64,000 nt of DNA from Mucilaginibacter cryoferens. Its GTDB lineage: Bacteria; Bacteroidota; Bacteroidia; Sphingobacteriales; Sphingobacteriaceae. Shown piece by piece: positions 54,214-63,485 of the stretch. The position numbers were made by a program, and so were the translations under genes. The stretch spans positions 124,001 through 188,000 of the forward strand of contig NZ_JACHCR010000009.1 in assembly GCF_014205845.1 (NCBI RefSeq), given 5' to 3'. How positions within the stretch are numbered: the first letter of the stretch is position 1; each line of letters begins with the position of its first letter. The notes beneath the pieces were generated by a model. That model saw nothing but the letters and a program-made list of their open reading frames with translations. It did not search any database and had not been told where the DNA came from.

Positions 54214-54945
54214 TTAAAGTACTTTATACTTATCAATGGCTTCGTCAATAAATTTTGCCCAGTGGGGGCCGTAGCCTGTGGTGTTAAATTGCACTATACC
54301 ATGTTTGTCAATTACCAAATTAACCGGATACTGACTGATACCAAGGTTGCCGGTAATTGATTTGCCATTGGCCACCTGGCGATATGCAAAGGGAAGGTCT
54401 TTTATAAATTTTTCCACATCCGTTTTGTTATCCAAACAGACACCAATAAAAACTACTTGCTTATTGCCTGCATTTTTGGTTACGATAGTGTTTAACTCCG
54501 GGATCTCCTGACGGCATGGCGGGCAATTTATAAACCAGAAGTTAAAAACCACAACCTTACCCGCCCAGTCTGCAGCCGCAAATTTATTACCGTTAATGTC
54601 TTTAATATCAAATGGCTTTATAGGGTTGCCGTTATTAAAAAATGGCCCCTGGAAGGGCGGCGGCATATTGGCCAACCGCGAAGCTATCTCGTTATCAGGT
54701 AACTTTGTTAAAATATAAGCGGTATCGGTATTACTGGTTTGCCTGCCCCGCAGGCTGTAGTCGCCGGTTATAATTTTGCTGTGCCATTGCTGGTAGGTTA
54801 GTACTTTACCCATCGAATCGAGAACGAGCGTGTTTTTATTGGGCATACCAAACGACATTCTTTTACGAACGGTTGGGTTGCTTTGCGCGCTGCTGTTAAA
54901 ATGGAAAATGGCTAAAAAGGTAAGCAGGATTAGGTAAGTTTTCAT
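54214..54945 (-). CDS. TlpA-like redoxin with CPPC motif
   Basis: A 243-residue exported protein. The signal peptide covers about 1-20 (…FHFNSSAQ). After a linker domain (NTLVLDSMGKVLTYQQWHSKI) a thioredoxin fold begins near 113. Redox motif CPPC (C141, C144) lies in NFWFINCPPCRQEIPELN, with cis-Pro region ISQYPVNLVIDKHGIVQF. The WCxxC tryptophan is replaced by Asn, so the redox potential may differ from the 45-47 kb copies. It is the third TlpA-like gene of the window. Confidence 0.88.
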   Translation of the reverse strand: MKTYLILLTFLAIFHFNSSAQSNPTVRKRMSFGMPNKNTLVLDSMGKVLTYQQWHSKIITGDYSLRGRQTSNTDTAYILTKLPDNEIASRLANMPPPFQGPFFNNGNPIKPFDIKDINGNKFAAADWAGKVVVFNFWFINCPPCRQEIPELNTIVTKNAGNKQVVFIGVCLDNKTDVEKFIKDLPFAYRQVANGKSITGNLGISQYPVNLVIDKHGIVQFNTTGYGPHWAKFIDEAIDKYKVL

Positions 54946-55104
54946 AAGGCGATATTTATGGGGTTAATATATTATTTATTAAGCAAATATTCAATAATAT
55001 ACTGCCTCCAAGCGCCGCGGCGTGCGGGTTCATTAAATATTAATAATGCTGTAACAAATAGGGATAGTGCTTAGTCATACCGGTAAGTTTTTTATTTTTG
55101 AAAG

Positions 55105-56343
55105 ATGCCGGTAAAAACCTCGTACAGAGAAAATATTTCTATAGCGTTACAATCCATAGCCGGCAACAGGCTGCGTACCTCGCTTACGGCGTTAATTATT
55201 GCTATTGGCATTATGGCCCTGGTGAGCATTTTAACAGCTATTGAAGGTATACGGCAGTTTACCAATGATGCCTTTGCCGATTTGGGTGCCAACTCCTTTA
55301 CTATTCAAAACAGGGGCGAAGGTTTAAACTTTGGTAACGGGGGGCACCGTAAAATGTATCCGGCTATTAATTACGACCAGGCAGACCGGTTTAAAAAGAC
55401 CTTTAAACTACCCGTAATTATTGCTGTAAATATTGATGTTACGGGTACAGCGGTAGCCAAATTTGGCAGCGAAAAAACAAACCAGAATATTTCCATATCC
55501 GGATCGAACGAAAATTACCTGGCTACAAGTGGTAAAAAACTTTCTTTCGGTCGTAATTTTTCTACTTCCGAATTGGAACACGGTTCCAACGTGGTGCTTA
55601 TTGGCGACGAGATCAAACAAAAGCTTTTTAAACATTCAGATCCAATTAACCAGAATGTATTTATAGGCGGTAATAAATATAAGATAGTGGGCGTGATAGC
55701 TTCCAAAGGTTCCAGTTCGTTTGGTGGCGATAAGTTTTGTATTATCCCCATATTAAAGGCAAAGCAAATAGATACCAATAAAAACGCATCCTACAATATT
55801 ACCGTTAAGGTAAAAGGCCCCGGCGCTTTGGATGCTACTATTGGCGAGGCCACTTCGCTATTTAGAAACGTGCGTAGCCTAAATGTGGCTAATGACGATA
55901 ATTTTGAAATTTCACGAAGCGACTCTATTCAAAAAGAATTGGGCGGCCAACTGGCGGGTATTACCGCCGGTGGATTTGCCATCAGCATTATTACGCTGAT
56001 TGGTGCAGCCATTGGTTTAATGAATATTATGCTGGTATCGGTAACCGAGCGCACCCGCGAAATTGGCGTACGTAAGGCCATTGGCGCCACGCCGGCAGTT
56101 ATTCGTAAACAGTTTTTAATTGAGGCCATAGTGATCTGCCTTATGGGCGGGGCCGCGGGGATAGTGCTGGGTATGGCCGCCGGTAACGTAATTGCCGTTC
56201 AAATAAGCGGAACATTTGCCGTGCCCTGGGGCTGGCTGCTGTTTGCCGTGGTACTATGTACATTTATCGGTTTAATATCGGGCTATTACCCCGCAAAAAA
56301 AGCAGCTAAGCTCGATCCGGTTGAGGCCTTACGGTATGAGTAG
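55105..56343 (+). CDS. MacB/FtsX-type ABC permease
   Basis: A 412-residue membrane protein. The N-terminal MacB_PCD unit has an opening NISIALQSIAGNRLRTSLTALIIAIGIMALV and a large periplasmic domain to about 275. The FtsX domain covers three helices (about 288-310, 340-362, 374-395), with the motif VTERTREIGVRKAIGATP. No ATPase gene is adjacent. The ATPase must therefore be encoded elsewhere. TATTTTTG at 55093-55100 ends only 4 bases before the ATG. Confidence 0.88.
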   Translation: MPVKTSYRENISIALQSIAGNRLRTSLTALIIAIGIMALVSILTAIEGIRQFTNDAFADLGANSFTIQNRGEGLNFGNGGHRKMYPAINYDQADRFKKTFKLPVIIAVNIDVTGTAVAKFGSEKTNQNISISGSNENYLATSGKKLSFGRNFSTSELEHGSNVVLIGDEIKQKLFKHSDPINQNVFIGGNKYKIVGVIASKGSSSFGGDKFCIIPILKAKQIDTNKNASYNITVKVKGPGALDATIGEATSLFRNVRSLNVANDDNFEISRSDSIQKELGGQLAGITAGGFAISIITLIGAAIGLMNIMLVSVTERTREIGVRKAIGATPAVIRKQFLIEAIVICLMGGAAGIVLGMAAGNVIAVQISGTFAVPWGWLLFAVVLCTFIGLISGYYPAKKAAKLDPVEALRYE

Positions 56344-56450
56344 TGGGAAAGCTTAAAGCAGAAGGCCAAAAGCCTAAAGCGCAAACTCAAAGTAGAAGGC
56401 TGAAAGCGAGAGTAAAAACTGTAACCCACTAGAAATTCTTATCATAAATA

Positions 56451-56487
56451 AAATGCCGCTTTGTTACTTACAAGCGGCATTTTTTAT
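56451..56487 (+). terminator. Terminator of the permease gene
   Basis: An 11-bp stem AAATGCCGCTT/AAGCGGCATTT with a 10-base loop is followed by T residues. Confidence 0.8.
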
Positions 56488-56558
56488 AAGGAGATCATTA
56501 AGCAAGTAAAAGAAAAAACAACCCAAAACGGGCACTGGCGTTAAATATTGGCAAATAG

Positions 56559-56579
56559 CGATGGGTTTCAAACCCATCG
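56559..56579. repeat. 21-bp palindrome CGATGGGTTT-C-AAACCCATCG
   Basis: A palindrome with 10-bp perfect arms about one base, in the gap between the permease and pgpA genes (56344-56656). Apart from this and the terminator the 313-base gap holds no gene. It could be a short extragenic palindrome. Confidence 0.5.
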
Positions 56580-56656
56580 TTATGGTTAAGGTCTTAAGTA
56601 GTGTTTAAAAGCGATTTTCCCTGGCATTTTTTATTCGTTTTGGTTTGATATAGAAT

Positions 56657-57124
56657 TTACCGGCCAAATTTTATCCAAACAAAATATCCAATCCAGAGTA
56701 CAGCGTTTGAATATACGCCCGCCAGCACATCGTCCATCATAACGCCTGTACCGCTGGGCAGTGCTTCCATTTTGCGGATACCAAGCGGTTTCACAATATC
56801 AAAAAAGCGGAAGAGCACCAGGCCGCCAAATAAAAAGTAAAGGTTTTGCGGTAAAAAAAGTACCGAGATCAGCATCCCGGCAACTTCGTCAATTACCACG
56901 CGCGAGCTGTCTTCGCCCCAATCTGGTTCTACTTTGTTGCTTACGTAAACACCCCATAAGGTGATGATGATGGTTATAGCCAGCAGATAAAAAGGACTTT
57001 GCAATGCCGGATGCTGCCACAGCAGCCAGATACCGCCGCAGGTAACTATAGCCGCGTAAGTACCCCCGCCTTTTAAAAAGCCGATACCGAAGATAGAGGC
57101 TATTATTTTGTTAAATTGGTTCAT
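56657..57124 (-). CDS. pgpA: Phosphatidylglycerophosphatase A
   Basis: A 155-residue integral membrane phosphatase that converts phosphatidylglycerol phosphate to phosphatidylglycerol. Motifs: GIGFLKGGGTYAAI at the N-terminus, the metal-site motif DSSRVVIDEVAGMLIS and FRFFDIVKPLGIRKME, with MMDDVLAGVYSN near the end. Four hydrophobic helices are seen. Length is typical of PgpA. Confidence 0.92.
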   Translation of the reverse strand: MNQFNKIIASIFGIGFLKGGGTYAAIVTCGGIWLLWQHPALQSPFYLLAITIIITLWGVYVSNKVEPDWGEDSSRVVIDEVAGMLISVLFLPQNLYFLFGGLVLFRFFDIVKPLGIRKMEALPSGTGVMMDDVLAGVYSNAVLWIGYFVWIKFGR

Positions 57125-57220
57125 TAGTTCACTGGTTCATTTATTTATTGGTGCAGAGGTGAATAGTATTGGCCGTACCCTGTTTGCTGCCTACTGCTAA
57201 CTACCTACTGCAAACTCCCT

Positions 57221-58042
57221 CTACTGCTTATCCAACACATCTTCAGCGGCTTCTGCTACTTCCGGCTCAATGGTATGGCGTTTGGGGAAGTTAAACAACA
57301 GCGATGTTAATACCGGGATAACGAAGATGCCTACCGTAAATATAGATGTGGCTATATCGGCATGCTCGCCGGTTAGCATTTCTGAGATCGGTGTTTTAGG
57401 GTAAAAGTGTATGTATAACGATAATGATAGTTTAATGCCAAGCACACCTATCACAATAAAAGCTACGGTTTCGAGGAAGGTGAATTTCTCCATCAGCTTT
57501 ACAAAAGCCTGTGCCACAAAACGCATGGCCAGGATGCCAATAAATACGCCGATGTAGATTAATATCACGTGGTCTGTAAAGGCTACTGCCGCAAAAACAT
57601 TATCGATAGAAAAGGCAAGGTCCATCAGCTCAACCAAAGCCACGGTAGCCCAAAATATCCCAAATACACCAACGGTTGATTTGTATAACCAGTTTTTGCT
57701 TTTATCAACTTCTTCACCTTCGCCGCCGGCATTGGCTGCCTGTATTTTGCCTTTAAAGTAATCAAAGCTGAGGTAAAGCAGGTACAAGCCGCCTATTGGT
57801 TTTAGCCACCAGATTTTCACCAGCCAGGCTGCCAGAAAAAGGCACACGCCACGTAACACGTAGGCGCCAATAATGCCGTATCTTAATGCTTTTTTGCGTT
57901 GGTCTTTAGGCAGATCGAGCACCATGGTGGCTAATACGGCCGCATTATCAACCGATAGCAAGCTCTCTATAACAATAAGGTTTAAAATAATAAGCATCCC
58001 GGCTTTAAGATCGGGGCCTAACACGGTATGTAAAAAATCCAT
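57221..58042 (-). CDS. TerC/Alx-family membrane protein
   Basis: A 273-residue polytopic protein with eight or so helices. The signature acidic motifs are ESLLSVDNAAVLATM in helix 1 and LMDLAFSIDNVFAAVAFT in the second half (paired D-N sites). Family members have been linked to manganese or tellurite homeostasis and metalation of exoproteins. The acidic loop AGGEGEEVDKSK is cytosolic. No stress genes (terD and so on) are adjacent. Confidence 0.9.
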   Translation of the reverse strand: MDFLHTVLGPDLKAGMLIILNLIVIESLLSVDNAAVLATMVLDLPKDQRKKALRYGIIGAYVLRGVCLFLAAWLVKIWWLKPIGGLYLLYLSFDYFKGKIQAANAGGEGEEVDKSKNWLYKSTVGVFGIFWATVALVELMDLAFSIDNVFAAVAFTDHVILIYIGVFIGILAMRFVAQAFVKLMEKFTFLETVAFIVIGVLGIKLSLSLYIHFYPKTPISEMLTGEHADIATSIFTVGIFVIPVLTSLLFNFPKRHTIEPEVAEAAEDVLDKQ

Positions 58043-58081
58043 ATATAAACAGGTAATATATTTTTGTTAAGGTTAAATAAA

Positions 58082-59044
58082 CTAAATTAAATCGGTATTC
58101 AGCATGGTTTTTAAAATATTTGCCTGCACATCTATATTGCTGATATTATCTAAAAAGGTAATGTCGGAGATCTTTTTATAATTATCGGCAAGCAGGGATG
58201 TGATCTCCGGCGGCATAAAGGCTTTCATGGCCACCGCGTTGCCTTCCAGTTTATCGTTCTTATCTTTCAACTCATAGACCAGCCGTTCTTTTTTCGACAT
58301 ATTGGTACTCATATCAAGGCCGGCTATTTTTGCCATGTCGAAAAATACAAACAGGCTGTCTGATGGGGCGTAAATAAAATGCCTGTCATCATCCAAAAAC
58401 TTATACACTTCTATTACCTGCGCGCCCGATTTCAATCCGCAGTAAAACTCGGTTTTAAAATCGTACTTGCACAATATTCCCATCAGTTTGCGCTGAATTT
58501 TAGCGTAGCTGTTTTGATAGATATCGGTTAGCGTATAGGCGGTAATTTCTTCCATCAGATCGGTACTAATGGTGTAGAAAAAATCGGCGCTAAACCTGGA
58601 GCTAAAGGCGTTGATGTTTTTTGAAAGCGGATTTTCGTTAGATGTATCCGATAATACCTGGAACAGCTTCCGGAGCGAAAGGTTGATCTTTAACGATTGC
58701 CTTTGTTTTTCGAGATTGAAATTGGCCAGGGTATAGGTTGGGTCATTCAGCCGCTCCATCATTTCCTTATTGATCTGGATCTCGTCGAAAAGGAGGCTTA
58801 CATTGCCCTCGTTGTTCTTTTTGATCTTGCGGAGCAGATCGATAAGGCTTTGGGTAAATTGGAGGTGAAACAGGTCGAGCTTGTTGATATCCAGCTCTTC
58901 GTTGGCTTCAAAAATTTTATGGATCACCTGGCTGCGCAGGTAAATTTTGTAAATCACATCATCGCCAAAAAACACAGAAAGCAATTGCAGCTTACTGAGC
59001 ATTCGGTTGCTTTGATTCAGAATATTTAACCGGTTTGCATCCAT
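58082..59044 (-). CDS. Uncharacterised conserved-looking cytoplasmic protein
   Basis: A 320-residue soluble helical protein with no signal peptide. Features include an N-terminal helical region (RLNILNQSNRMLSKLQLLSVFFGDDVIYKI), charged helices up to about 175 and a more mixed C-terminal half (KSGAQVIEVYKFLDDDRHFIYAPSDSLFVFFDMAKIAGLD). No known domain was recognised. Codon use is like that of its neighbours. It precedes terC on the same strand, 40 bases away, and may be cotranscribed. Confidence 0.65.
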   Translation of the reverse strand: MDANRLNILNQSNRMLSKLQLLSVFFGDDVIYKIYLRSQVIHKIFEANEELDINKLDLFHLQFTQSLIDLLRKIKKNNEGNVSLLFDEIQINKEMMERLNDPTYTLANFNLEKQRQSLKINLSLRKLFQVLSDTSNENPLSKNINAFSSRFSADFFYTISTDLMEEITAYTLTDIYQNSYAKIQRKLMGILCKYDFKTEFYCGLKSGAQVIEVYKFLDDDRHFIYAPSDSLFVFFDMAKIAGLDMSTNMSKKERLVYELKDKNDKLEGNAVAMKAFMPPEITSLLADNYKKISDITFLDNISNIDVQANILKTMLNTDLI

Positions 59045-59168
59045 GTATAGTACACAAATTTACGAAAATATAAGCCTTGCCCAAAACCCCGGTAAAGTTG
59101 GCGATAAGATGTTTTGTAGCTACCCATGATGTTTAAATGCAGTGGTATAACCGGCTCTGTATGCGGGC

Positions 59169-59436
59169 TAAGACTCACCCGGTCTACGCTTCGCTGGACC
59201 ACCCTCTCTCCGACTGCGTTGCATAGAGGGTAAAGCCAATTTCAAATCCTCAAACTCCCTCTTTACCCGGTGCGAGTGTCCTCACTGGCGTCTTTCCCAA
59301 TATAACAGCATTCGGAATAACGATCTGTGAGGACAAAGGCCGCGGGCAGAAAAATCTGTTTCACATGTTCACCACCCTCTTTCCAACGAAGTTGAAGAGA
59401 GGGTGGTCCAGCGAAGCGTAGACCGGGTGAGTCTTA
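59169..59436. repeat. 268-bp element with perfect 40-bp terminal inverted repeats
   Basis: 59169-59208 and 59397-59436 are exact reverse complements over 40 bases (arms include CCGGTCTACGCTTCGCTGG). The inside has a second hairpin: AGAGGGTAAAG (59224 on) with CTCTTTACCC (59269 on). There is no open frame of note. It fills most of the 462-bp gap between the 320-residue protein and the M13 peptidase. It has the size and shape of a MITE or a composite extragenic palindrome. Confidence 0.8.
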
Positions 59437-59506
59437 ACCTTGGTTAGTTTACGTCATTCCGCTTAAAAGTTCCCGGATTTTACTATTCAGGAATATGCCT
59501 GTAAGC

Positions 59507-61558
59507 TTACCATATCTTCACCCGTTTATCCGGGTCGAGCCACATTTTGTCGCCCTTTTTAATATGGAAGGCCTCGTAAAACTCGGGCACATCGGTAAAT
59601 GGTCCGTTTACACGCATAAAGCCGGGAGCGTGTTCGTTGGTCAGTATCTGGCTCGATAAGGACTCCTGCCTGTCTTGCCCAAGCCAGCCTAAGGCATAGC
59701 CTAAAAAGTAGCGTTGCAGTGGTGTAAGGCCATTAATGGATTTACCTTCTTTATACTGATCGGTTTTCTTAAAGGCATCCAAACCAATAACAATGCCTCC
59801 TAAATCGGCAATGTTTTCGCCCTGGGTGGCTTTGCCGTTTACATGCAGCCCGTAAATAGTGTAGCCATTAAACTGGTTAATAAGCATTTGTGCCCGCTGG
59901 GTAAATTTAACCGAATCCTGCGGTAACCACCAGGCCTTCAGGTTTCCTTTGGCATCAAACTGGCGGCCTTCATCATCAAATCCATGGGTCATTTCGTGAC
60001 CAATGGTTGAGGCAGCGGCATAGCCATATATAACGGCATCATCAATGTTTTCATCCTTAAACCCGGGGATCATAAAAATGCCGGCAGGTAATACAATTTC
60101 GTTATTGGAGGGATTGTAGTAAGCATTATAAGTTTGCGGTGTAATGCCCCACTCGGTACGGTCAACCGGTTTACCCAGTTTGGCGGCGCTATATTTGTGC
60201 CACCAGTTGTTGGCGCGCATTACATTAAGGGCATACGGCCCGCGGTTGATCTCCAATGTCGAAAAATCTTTCCAATGATCAGGGTAGCCTACTTTGGGCA
60301 TTACCTTGCTCAGCTTGTAGTAAGCCTTCTCTTTGGTTTGCGGGCTCATCCAATCCAGTTTTTCAATATGCTCTTTAAAGGTAGTACGCATGGTTTCTAC
60401 CAGGCTTACGTAGCGGTCCTTTGTTTTTTCGGGGAAGTATTCCTTTACAAATATCTGCCCCAATACTTCGCCCATGAGGCCGTTCTCGGTATCCAGTACC
60501 CGTTTCCAGCGGGGTAGCTGCTCTTTGCTGCCTTCCAGCACCATGTCATAAAAGCGGAAGATCTCTTTATCAAAAGGTTTGCTGAGGTACGAGCCGAAGG
60601 AGGTTACCAGATTTTTGCGCAGATAGTTTTTCCAATCACCAATGCTATAGGTATGCAGCGCTTTGTTAAGGGCACGATAGTATTCTGGTTGCCCAACAAT
60701 TACGGTATCTACTTGCTTGTAATCCATTTTTTGGAAAGTGGCTTTCCAGTCAATATCGGGCGCCAGCTTGCTTAAGCCGGCAAGCGTCATTTTATTATAG
60801 TTGTGGTATGGGTCGCGCAGGTTTTCCAGCTTGCGGCTGCTATCGGCCAGGGCGGTTTCTAAGGCGTAGGTTTGTTTGGCGGCGGCGCTTGCAGCATCTA
60901 TAGGCAAACCGCTCAGCCTGAATATGGTGGGCAGGTGGGTTAACTTATAATCGGTACGTATGGCAACGCTATGGGCATCGGTATTAAAATAATAATCGCG
61001 GTTTGGCAGGCCAATGCCCGATTGCCCTAGCTGCAGCATAACCTTGTCGCTGTTTTTGGCATCCTGACCAGCATAAGCGCCTATTGGTGTGGTTACGCCA
61101 ATACCATCAAGATGGGCAAACTCATCTATAAGACCCTTCAGATCTTTAATATCATCAATTTTCTTTAGCTCATCATTTAAAGGCGTGATGCCTTGCTTTT
61201 CAATCTCAACAGTATCCATGCCGCTGAAATAAAAATCGCCTATTTTTTGGGTATTGGTGCCTTTAGCGGCGTTGGCTTTAAGCGCGTCTTCATTTATCTT
61301 TTTCATCCGGTTGCGCAGCTCTTCCTGCACTACATTTCCTATGCCCCAGGCTGGGTAAGCACCCGGAATGGGATTTTTTTTGAGCCAGGTACCGTTGGCA
61401 TATTTAAAAAAATCGTCGCCGGGCTTTACGGTGGTATCTATATTTTTGATCACCGGATCATTATCTGCGTAAATTTTTGTTTTATCGTTACAGGAAATAA
61501 GCAAGTTAAGCCCCAGTGCACCAACAAGTAGTGCCAGCGTTGAAGTATTTTTGATCAT
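59507..61558 (-). CDS. M13 (neprilysin/PepO-like) zinc metallopeptidase, lipoprotein
   Basis: A 683-residue peptidase. The N-terminus has a lipobox LLISC (C23) and the segment PGDDFFKYANGTWLKKNPIP typical of M13. Catalytic site HEMTH (about 522) lies in STIGHEMTHGFDDEGRQFD. The third zinc ligand lies in GENIADLGG (about 581). The substrate-side INAYYNP-type motif appears as TYNAYYNPSNNEIVLPAG. It cleaves small peptides outside the inner membrane. The stop is 70 bases past the inverted-repeat element. Confidence 0.93.
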   Translation of the reverse strand: MIKNTSTLALLVGALGLNLLISCNDKTKIYADNDPVIKNIDTTVKPGDDFFKYANGTWLKKNPIPGAYPAWGIGNVVQEELRNRMKKINEDALKANAAKGTNTQKIGDFYFSGMDTVEIEKQGITPLNDELKKIDDIKDLKGLIDEFAHLDGIGVTTPIGAYAGQDAKNSDKVMLQLGQSGIGLPNRDYYFNTDAHSVAIRTDYKLTHLPTIFRLSGLPIDAASAAAKQTYALETALADSSRKLENLRDPYHNYNKMTLAGLSKLAPDIDWKATFQKMDYKQVDTVIVGQPEYYRALNKALHTYSIGDWKNYLRKNLVTSFGSYLSKPFDKEIFRFYDMVLEGSKEQLPRWKRVLDTENGLMGEVLGQIFVKEYFPEKTKDRYVSLVETMRTTFKEHIEKLDWMSPQTKEKAYYKLSKVMPKVGYPDHWKDFSTLEINRGPYALNVMRANNWWHKYSAAKLGKPVDRTEWGITPQTYNAYYNPSNNEIVLPAGIFMIPGFKDENIDDAVIYGYAAASTIGHEMTHGFDDEGRQFDAKGNLKAWWLPQDSVKFTQRAQMLINQFNGYTIYGLHVNGKATQGENIADLGGIVIGLDAFKKTDQYKEGKSINGLTPLQRYFLGYALGWLGQDRQESLSSQILTNEHAPGFMRVNGPFTDVPEFYEAFHIKKGDKMWLDPDKRVKIW

Positions 61559-61642
61559 AATTGTTTTAGTGTAGGTAAAAAAATACAGCCATTGTATGGA
61601 ATAATAGAATTTAGGACAGCCGCTTTATTAAAACAGCCGCTT

Positions 61643-61885
61643 TTAATAAATGCCCTGAAAAAAACCCGCGAGCGAAACATCAAAATAATAACAAACTTTT
61701 CGGAGGGTATCCAGCCTGATATCAATTTTTCCCGACTCTAACCGGGCAATATTAATATTGGTTTCGCCGAAAAACTTCTCCTGGGTAACCTGGTTTTGCC
61801 TGCGCAGATTTTTTATCTGGAGGGCAATTTTCTTCTTAAAAGCCTCATCAGTAGTGCTAAGGTATTCAAAGTCGGTAAATAGCAT
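61643..61885 (-). CDS. XRE-family helix-turn-helix regulator
   Basis: An 80-residue protein consisting of one HTH_3 domain: IKNLRRQNQVTQEKFFGETNINIARLE with recognition helix around TNINIARLESG, then LDTLRKVCYYFDVSLAGFFQG. Length fits a stand-alone repressor such as those of toxin-antitoxin or stress modules. No obvious target gene is adjacent. It is 84 bases upstream of the M13 gene on the same strand and may be cotranscribed. Confidence 0.88.
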   Translation of the reverse strand: MLFTDFEYLSTTDEAFKKKIALQIKNLRRQNQVTQEKFFGETNINIARLESGKIDIRLDTLRKVCYYFDVSLAGFFQGIY

Positions 61886-62198
61886 TGTTTAATAATATTA
61901 ATTGTTAAACTTATCTTTAGTAGGGGACTTAAAAATAATTAGCAAACAGTATTTTAAAGTTCGTGAAAAAAAATGGCAAAAATAATTTGGATGATAATTA
62001 TTAATTGATGCCACAGGTTTTAAATTTTTACAATTGTTGGCAGCAAATTTGTTTAACTCAATTCGCCCTGCATATGATCTGTGAAAAAATTTAATCACCT
62101 ACCTGTGAAAAACTTTTTTGAATTCTCAGACGCCCAAGTATGAGTCTTTTTGTTCTTTGTTTTGGGTTTAATCAATAGTTTAAATTAATTAGGGGAAA
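61886..62198. other. AT-rich gap between divergent genes
   Basis: No gene is supported on either strand. The right part (about 62100-62198) precedes an orphan terminator on the plus strand and could encode a small RNA. Confidence 0.35.
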
Positions 62199-62227
62199 GG
62201 GAGCTTCCAAAAAAGCTCTCTTTTTTT
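62199..62227 (+). terminator. Orphan intrinsic terminator
   Basis: A stem GGGAGCTT/AAGCTCTC (one G-T pair) with a 6-base loop is followed by TTTTTTT. No plus-strand gene lies upstream for more than 5 kb, so it may end a small RNA or shield the acyl-CoA dehydrogenase gene from read-through. Confidence 0.6.
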
Positions 62228-62240
62228 ATTTTTATATTTT

Positions 62241-62260
62241 TTACTATGCATGCATAGTAA
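62241..62260. promoter_or_regulatory. Perfect 20-bp palindrome, candidate operator
   Basis: TTACTATGCATGCATAGTAA is its own reverse complement. It ends 4 bases before a TATATTTA (62265-62272), a near match to the -7 element, and 27 bases before the ATG of the acyl-CoA dehydrogenase gene. The half-site TACTATGCA recurs at 62284-62292 over the start codon. This placement would block RNA polymerase when occupied. TetR- or MarR-type repressors use such sites. Confidence 0.6.
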
Positions 62261-62287
62261 TTGCTATATTTAGGTTTTTATCATACT

Positions 62288-63427
62288 ATGCAATTTAAAT
62301 TTACAGATGAGCAGCTGATGATTAAACAGGCTGCCCGTGATTTTGCCCAAACAGAATTAAAACCCGGCGTTATTGAGCGCGACGAGCACCAGAAGTTTCC
62401 GGCCGAACAAATTAAAAAGCTGGGCGAGCTTGGCTTTATGGGGATGATGGTAGCACCGCAATACGGTGGCAGCGGTATGGATGCCATATCCTACGTGCTG
62501 GCTATGGAGGAGATCTCTAAAATTGACGCTTCGGCGGCAGTTGTACTATCGGTAAACAACTCGCTGGTTTGTAATGGCCTCGAAAAATTTGGCAGCGAAT
62601 TTCAGAAGCAAAAATACCTTATTCCCCTGGCCAAAGGCGAAAAGATAGGCGCGTTTTGCCTGTCGGAACCCGAGGCTGGCTCGGATGCTACCTCGCAACG
62701 TACTACGGCTATTGATATGGGCGACCATTACCTGCTTAACGGCACCAAAAACTGGATAACCAATGGCGGTACTGCGTCAACGTATTTGGTTATGGCACAA
62801 ACCGATGCAGCAAAGGAACACCATGGTATTAACGCCCTTATTGTAGAGCGGGGAATGGATGGCTTTGCTATTGGCGCTAAAGAGAACAAGATGGGGGTGC
62901 GTGGTTCAGATACCCACTCTATTATGTTTACCGATGTAAAAGTGCCTAAAGAAAACCGGATAGGAGAGGATGGTTTTGGGTTTAAGTTTGCCATGCATTT
63001 GCTGGAGGGGGGGCGTATTGGCATTGCCGCCCAGGCTTTGGGCATAGCGTCTGGAGCATATGAACTGGCTTTGCAATACTCAAAAGAGCGCCGGGCTTTT
63101 GGTAAAACACTGGCCGATTTGCAGGCTATTCAATTTAAACTGGCAGATATGGCTACAGAAATTGAAGCAGCCCGTTTACTTTGCCTGAGGGCCGCCTGGT
63201 TAAAAGATCATGGGCATCCCTATGCGCAAGCCAGTTCAATGGCTAAACTTTTTGCCTCAGATGTGGCTATGCGTGCCACGGTAGAGGCGGTGCAGATTCA
63301 TGGCGGATACGGTTATGTGAGAGAATATCACGTAGAGCGTTTGATGCGTGATGCCAAGGTTACCCAGATTTACGAAGGAACATCGGAAATTCAGCGGATT
63401 GTCATATCGCGTGAGGTTTTGAAATAG
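62288..63427 (+). CDS. Acyl-CoA dehydrogenase (short/medium-chain)
   Basis: 379 residues from the ATG at 62288 (MQFKFTDEQLMIKQ); an upstream ATG at 62261 lies inside the promoter. The three ACAD domains are complete: CLSEPEAGSD with the FAD motif NGTKNWITNGGTA, then ALGIASGAYELALQYSKERRAFGK, and the catalytic Glu in IYEGTSEIQR near 364. It oxidises fatty acyl-CoA to enoyl-CoA, passing electrons to ETF. Other beta-oxidation genes are not in the window. The promoter carries the palindrome at 62241-62260. Confidence 0.93.
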   Translation: MQFKFTDEQLMIKQAARDFAQTELKPGVIERDEHQKFPAEQIKKLGELGFMGMMVAPQYGGSGMDAISYVLAMEEISKIDASAAVVLSVNNSLVCNGLEKFGSEFQKQKYLIPLAKGEKIGAFCLSEPEAGSDATSQRTTAIDMGDHYLLNGTKNWITNGGTASTYLVMAQTDAAKEHHGINALIVERGMDGFAIGAKENKMGVRGSDTHSIMFTDVKVPKENRIGEDGFGFKFAMHLLEGGRIGIAAQALGIASGAYELALQYSKERRAFGKTLADLQAIQFKLADMATEIEAARLLCLRAAWLKDHGHPYAQASSMAKLFASDVAMRATVEAVQIHGGYGYVREYHVERLMRDAKVTQIYEGTSEIQRIVISREVLK

Positions 63428-63485
63428 TGGCCTAATTTTCATACTTTTGATAGTATACTAATTTAGTAGACAATTTGATATCGAT

